Assembly: GCA_021292165.1 (NCBI GenBank)
Contig: CM037878.1
Location: 253,939,921-254,003,920, forward strand
DNA: 64,000 nucleotides
Direction: 5' to 3'
From: Shinisaurus crocodilurus
Lineage: Eukaryota > Chordata > Lepidosauria > Squamata > Shinisauridae
Shown: positions 63,937-64,000 of the stretch, piece after piece
Position numbering within the stretch: the stretch's first letter is position 1
Layout of the letters: each line of letters begins with the position of its first letter
The notes under the pieces: generated by a model
The model's input: the letters and a program-made list of their open reading frames with translations, nothing else
Told to the model about the DNA's origin: nothing
Database searches by the model: none
Translations under genes and position numbers: made by a program

Positions 63937-64000
63937 GCATGCTAAGTATCTAACGTAATGTTAGTTTGACCCTCAGATGCCAAGAAAGTTGTCATACTAT

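Noticed and set aside
1..64000. CRISPR arrays, operons, ribosome binding sites and other bacterial features
   Set aside because: The repeat content and reverse-transcriptase families are those of a vertebrate nuclear genome. No spaced direct-repeat array or compact gene order is present.

Overview
The window looks like intergenic or intronic DNA from a squamate reptile (lizard or snake). The reasons are the mixture of CR1, L2 and L1 retrotransposon remains, MIR-like and other tRNA-derived SINEs, very many short fold-back DNA transposons (hAT-type with 8-bp target duplications, TTA/TAA-flanked Harbinger-type, TA-flanked mariner-type), and abundant dinucleotide, ATC, CTT and ATT microsatellites. 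The organism call comes from recognising repeat families by eye, not from a search. I found no host protein-coding exon, tRNA gene or functional rRNA gene that I can support. The long open frames that exist are retrotransposon reverse-transcriptase pieces, GC-rich open frames inside a DNA transposon, or microsatellite translations.

Layout. 0-7 kb: fold-back elements, a MIR-like SINE, a decayed minus-strand L2 (2.9-4.6 kb) and an L1 RT relic (5.3 kb). 7-17 kb: composite microsatellites around a hAT element, a mariner-type element, a 5S-rRNA-derived SINE with a CR1 tail, a second kind of 5S-derived SINE, a candidate solo LTR (14.2-14.9 kb), and an L2 3' end with a hairpin at its 5' end (15.4-16.3 kb). 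17-38 kb: scattered hAT elements, SINEs, CR1/L2 fragments and little else. 38.5-39.8 kb: a 1260-bp hAT-type element with perfect 8-bp target duplications whose interior is a CpG-island-like block. 40-43.5 kb: further hAT and fold-back elements and a CR1 copy interrupted by a four-level nest of insertions. 44-50 kb: the most repeat-poor stretch apart from purine/pyrimidine and GT/CA tracts. 50-64 kb: a young CR1 copy with a 365-codon open RT frame, the second 5S/CR1 SINE, older CR1 fragments and more fold-back elements.

The two observations most worth following are these. First, a modular set of SINEs: 5S-rRNA heads are joined to two different LINE-type tails, and one of those tails is shared with the tRNA-headed MIR-like SINE. 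Second, the hAT element that appears to carry a captured CpG island with candidate splice donors and a poly(A) signal (a Pack-type candidate). Boundaries given with a target-site duplication are exact to the base; the others are approximate.
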